A DNA stretch of 32,153 nucleotides, from positions 1-32,153 of the forward strand of contig CALDIG010000319.1 in NCBI GenBank assembly GCA_937904375.1. Reading direction: 5' to 3'. Position 1 is the first letter of the stretch. Each line of letters begins with the position of its first letter. This stretch comes from an uncultured Prevotellaceae bacterium (GTDB taxonomy: Bacteria; Bacteroidota; Bacteroidia; Bacteroidales; Muribaculaceae). Below the pieces are notes generated by a model. The model was given only the letters and a program-made list of their open reading frames with translations, was not told where the DNA came from and did no database searches. The position numbers and the translations under genes are program-made. This document shows, piece after piece, positions 31,044 to 32,153 of this stretch.

Positions 31044-32153
31044 TTAGAGCTTGGTCTCTACTAATGCGGTGATTTCGGCTTCCTCGGCGTTGGCTTTGGC
31101 GATGAGGGCATTAGCCTCGGCGATGAGGGCGTCGGCAACGGCGCGGTCTTTGAGGGAGCCGGCGTTAATCTTCACGTTCATGCCTGCTCCTAGCACAGCG
31201 GCACGTGCGGCTAGCACGCCCACTCCAGCGTCGCTCACGCTGTTGTGGTTGCCTTCGTTTACCATGTAGCGGCACAACTCAAACACCTTCATCGACTCCT
31301 TCATGGTGCGCAGTGGCACTTGTGCGGCATAGAGCGTGGCGTCTTGGATGGCTGCGCTGCGGGCTGCCTTGTCCTCGTCGGTCTTCTTGGGCATACCGAA
31401 GGCTGCCATGATGCGGTTAAACGCCTCGGTGTCCTCGTCAACGAGGTGCAGCAGCTCCTTGGCGATCACCTGACCCTTGTCCGCCCACTCGCTGAACTCC
31501 TGCCAGCGGTCGTCCCAACCGGGCTTGTGGCTCGAGAGGTTGGCGACCATAGTGCCCAGCGAGGCACCCAAAGCTCCCATATAAGCTGAGATAGTGCCGC
31601 CGCCAGGTGCTGGTGACTCTCGCGAAGTCTCCTCGGCAAAGCCAGTAACGGTAAGGTCCACGAGTTTCTTGGCGCTGTCGTCCTGTATCATGAACTCGAT
31701 AACCTTCTCCTTGGGGTCGAAAGGCTTGAGGTCGTCAAGACCGAGCGAGTGGATGGCAATCTCGATGATGTCGCCCTCGGGGATGCCGGTGGAGCGGTGT
31801 TGCTTCTCGAGGAAGTACTTGCCAGCCTCGATGAGGCAACGCTTGGGCAGCAATCCCACAATCTCGGTGCCAGTGACGCGGATGCCGCGGTTCTGCGCGC
31901 AGCGGCTCACCTCGTCAAATGCCACGTGCAATGGGGTAGTGTTGATGTCGGTGATGTTCATCGACACCTGTGCAATCTTATATTCGTCGATATACCAGCC
32001 AATCGCCTTAGTGCCCTTGAGGGTGCCGGGCTGCATGATGGTGTTGCCGTTCTCGTCCTTCTTGGGAGTGCCGGTGATGGGGTTGCCCTCACGCACGGGG
32101 CGTCCCTTCTCACGAACGTCAAAAGCGATAGCGTTGGCACGGCGGGTGCTGGT
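31044..32153 (-). CDS. ftcD: Glutamate formimidoyltransferase / formimidoyltetrahydrofolate cyclodeaminase, 5' end outside window
   Basis: At least 369 codons of a fused FTCD protein; the frame is open to the right edge (begins TSTRRANAIAFDVREKG), so the GTG at 32096 is internal. Residues seen first are the C-terminal half of the formiminotransferase part (KAIGWYIDEYKIAQVSMNITD, TEIVGLLPKRCL). The cyclodeaminase domain starts near DLTVTGFAEETSRESPAPGGGTISAYMGALG, whose APGGG motif is diagnostic. The enzyme transfers the formimino group of N-formimino-glutamate to tetrahydrofolate and releases ammonia. The N-terminal transferase active site lies outside the window. It is upstream of hutU in the same hut cluster. 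Confidence 0.95.
   Translation of the reverse strand, partial: TSTRRANAIAFDVREKGRPVREGNPITGTPKKDENGNTIMQPGTLKGTKAIGWYIDEYKIAQVSMNITDINTTPLHVAFDEVSRCAQNRGIRVTGTEIVGLLPKRCLIEAGKYFLEKQHRSTGIPEGDIIEIAIHSLGLDDLKPFDPKEKVIEFMIQDDSAKKLVDLTVTGFAEETSRESPAPGGGTISAYMGALGASLGTMVANLSSHKPGWDDRWQEFSEWADKGQVIAKELLHLVDEDTEAFNRIMAAFGMPKKTDEDKAARSAAIQDATLYAAQVPLRTMKESMKVFELCRYMVNEGNHNSVSDAGVGVLAARAAVLGAGMNVKINAGSLKDRAVADALIAEANALIAKANAEEAEITALVETKL

Overview
This window reads as chromosomal DNA of a Bacteroidales bacterium, most likely from the gut Muribaculaceae/Prevotellaceae neighbourhood (inference). Supporting signs are the Bacteroidetes promoter form (TTTG, about 20 bases, TAnnTTTG) in front of several genes, a fused MurF-alanine racemase, a long-form urocanate hydratase, a GSCFA protein, a DUF4491 protein, a BspA-like/dockerin secreted protein and a TonB-receptor-like barrel. 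No tRNA, rRNA or CRISPR array is visible.

Layout. 1-3530: the 3' part of a carboxymuconolactone decarboxylase-cupin gene, a DUF4491 membrane protein, a beta-carbonic anhydrase and a SEC-C motif protein. 3677-6411: a structured RNA element (copy A), an unrecognised 213-aa gene and a secreted LRR/Ig-like/dockerin protein, closed by a strong terminator. 6578-8238: an AAA ATPase-nuclease gene behind two related long palindromes and bracketed by a 35-bp direct repeat. 8236-11790 (minus): murF-alr and a GSCFA gene. 11950-16896 (minus): a YtrA-type ABC exporter operon with its own operator, followed by a large outer-membrane barrel protein.

17402-27079 (plus) has a phosphate flavour: a DUF47/PhoU-like protein, a polytopic membrane protein with a LuxR-like HTH, a phosphate-selective-porin family gene, a lamin-tail-domain lipoprotein, a possible CYTH-like protein, a clear CYTH protein, an SLC13/DASS transporter, a membrane protein of unknown function and a small lipoprotein. 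The porin and the lipoprotein genes each carry a one-base deletion relative to an otherwise intact reading frame. 27115-27802 is a HicAB toxin-antitoxin module with a palindromic operator-promoter. 27852-28813 is copy B of the structured RNA element followed by a DUF4468 secreted protein. 28911-32153 (minus) holds hutU and the 3' part of ftcD, two steps of histidine degradation.

The most interesting observation is the pair of RNA elements at 3688-3958 and about 27863-28100. They share a near-identical promoter, a 5' hairpin, a long arm whose stems differ in sequence but keep their pairing around conserved internal loops, an apical hairpin and a 3' H-type pseudoknot. They precede two unrelated genes. 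I could not match them to a named RNA family from memory.
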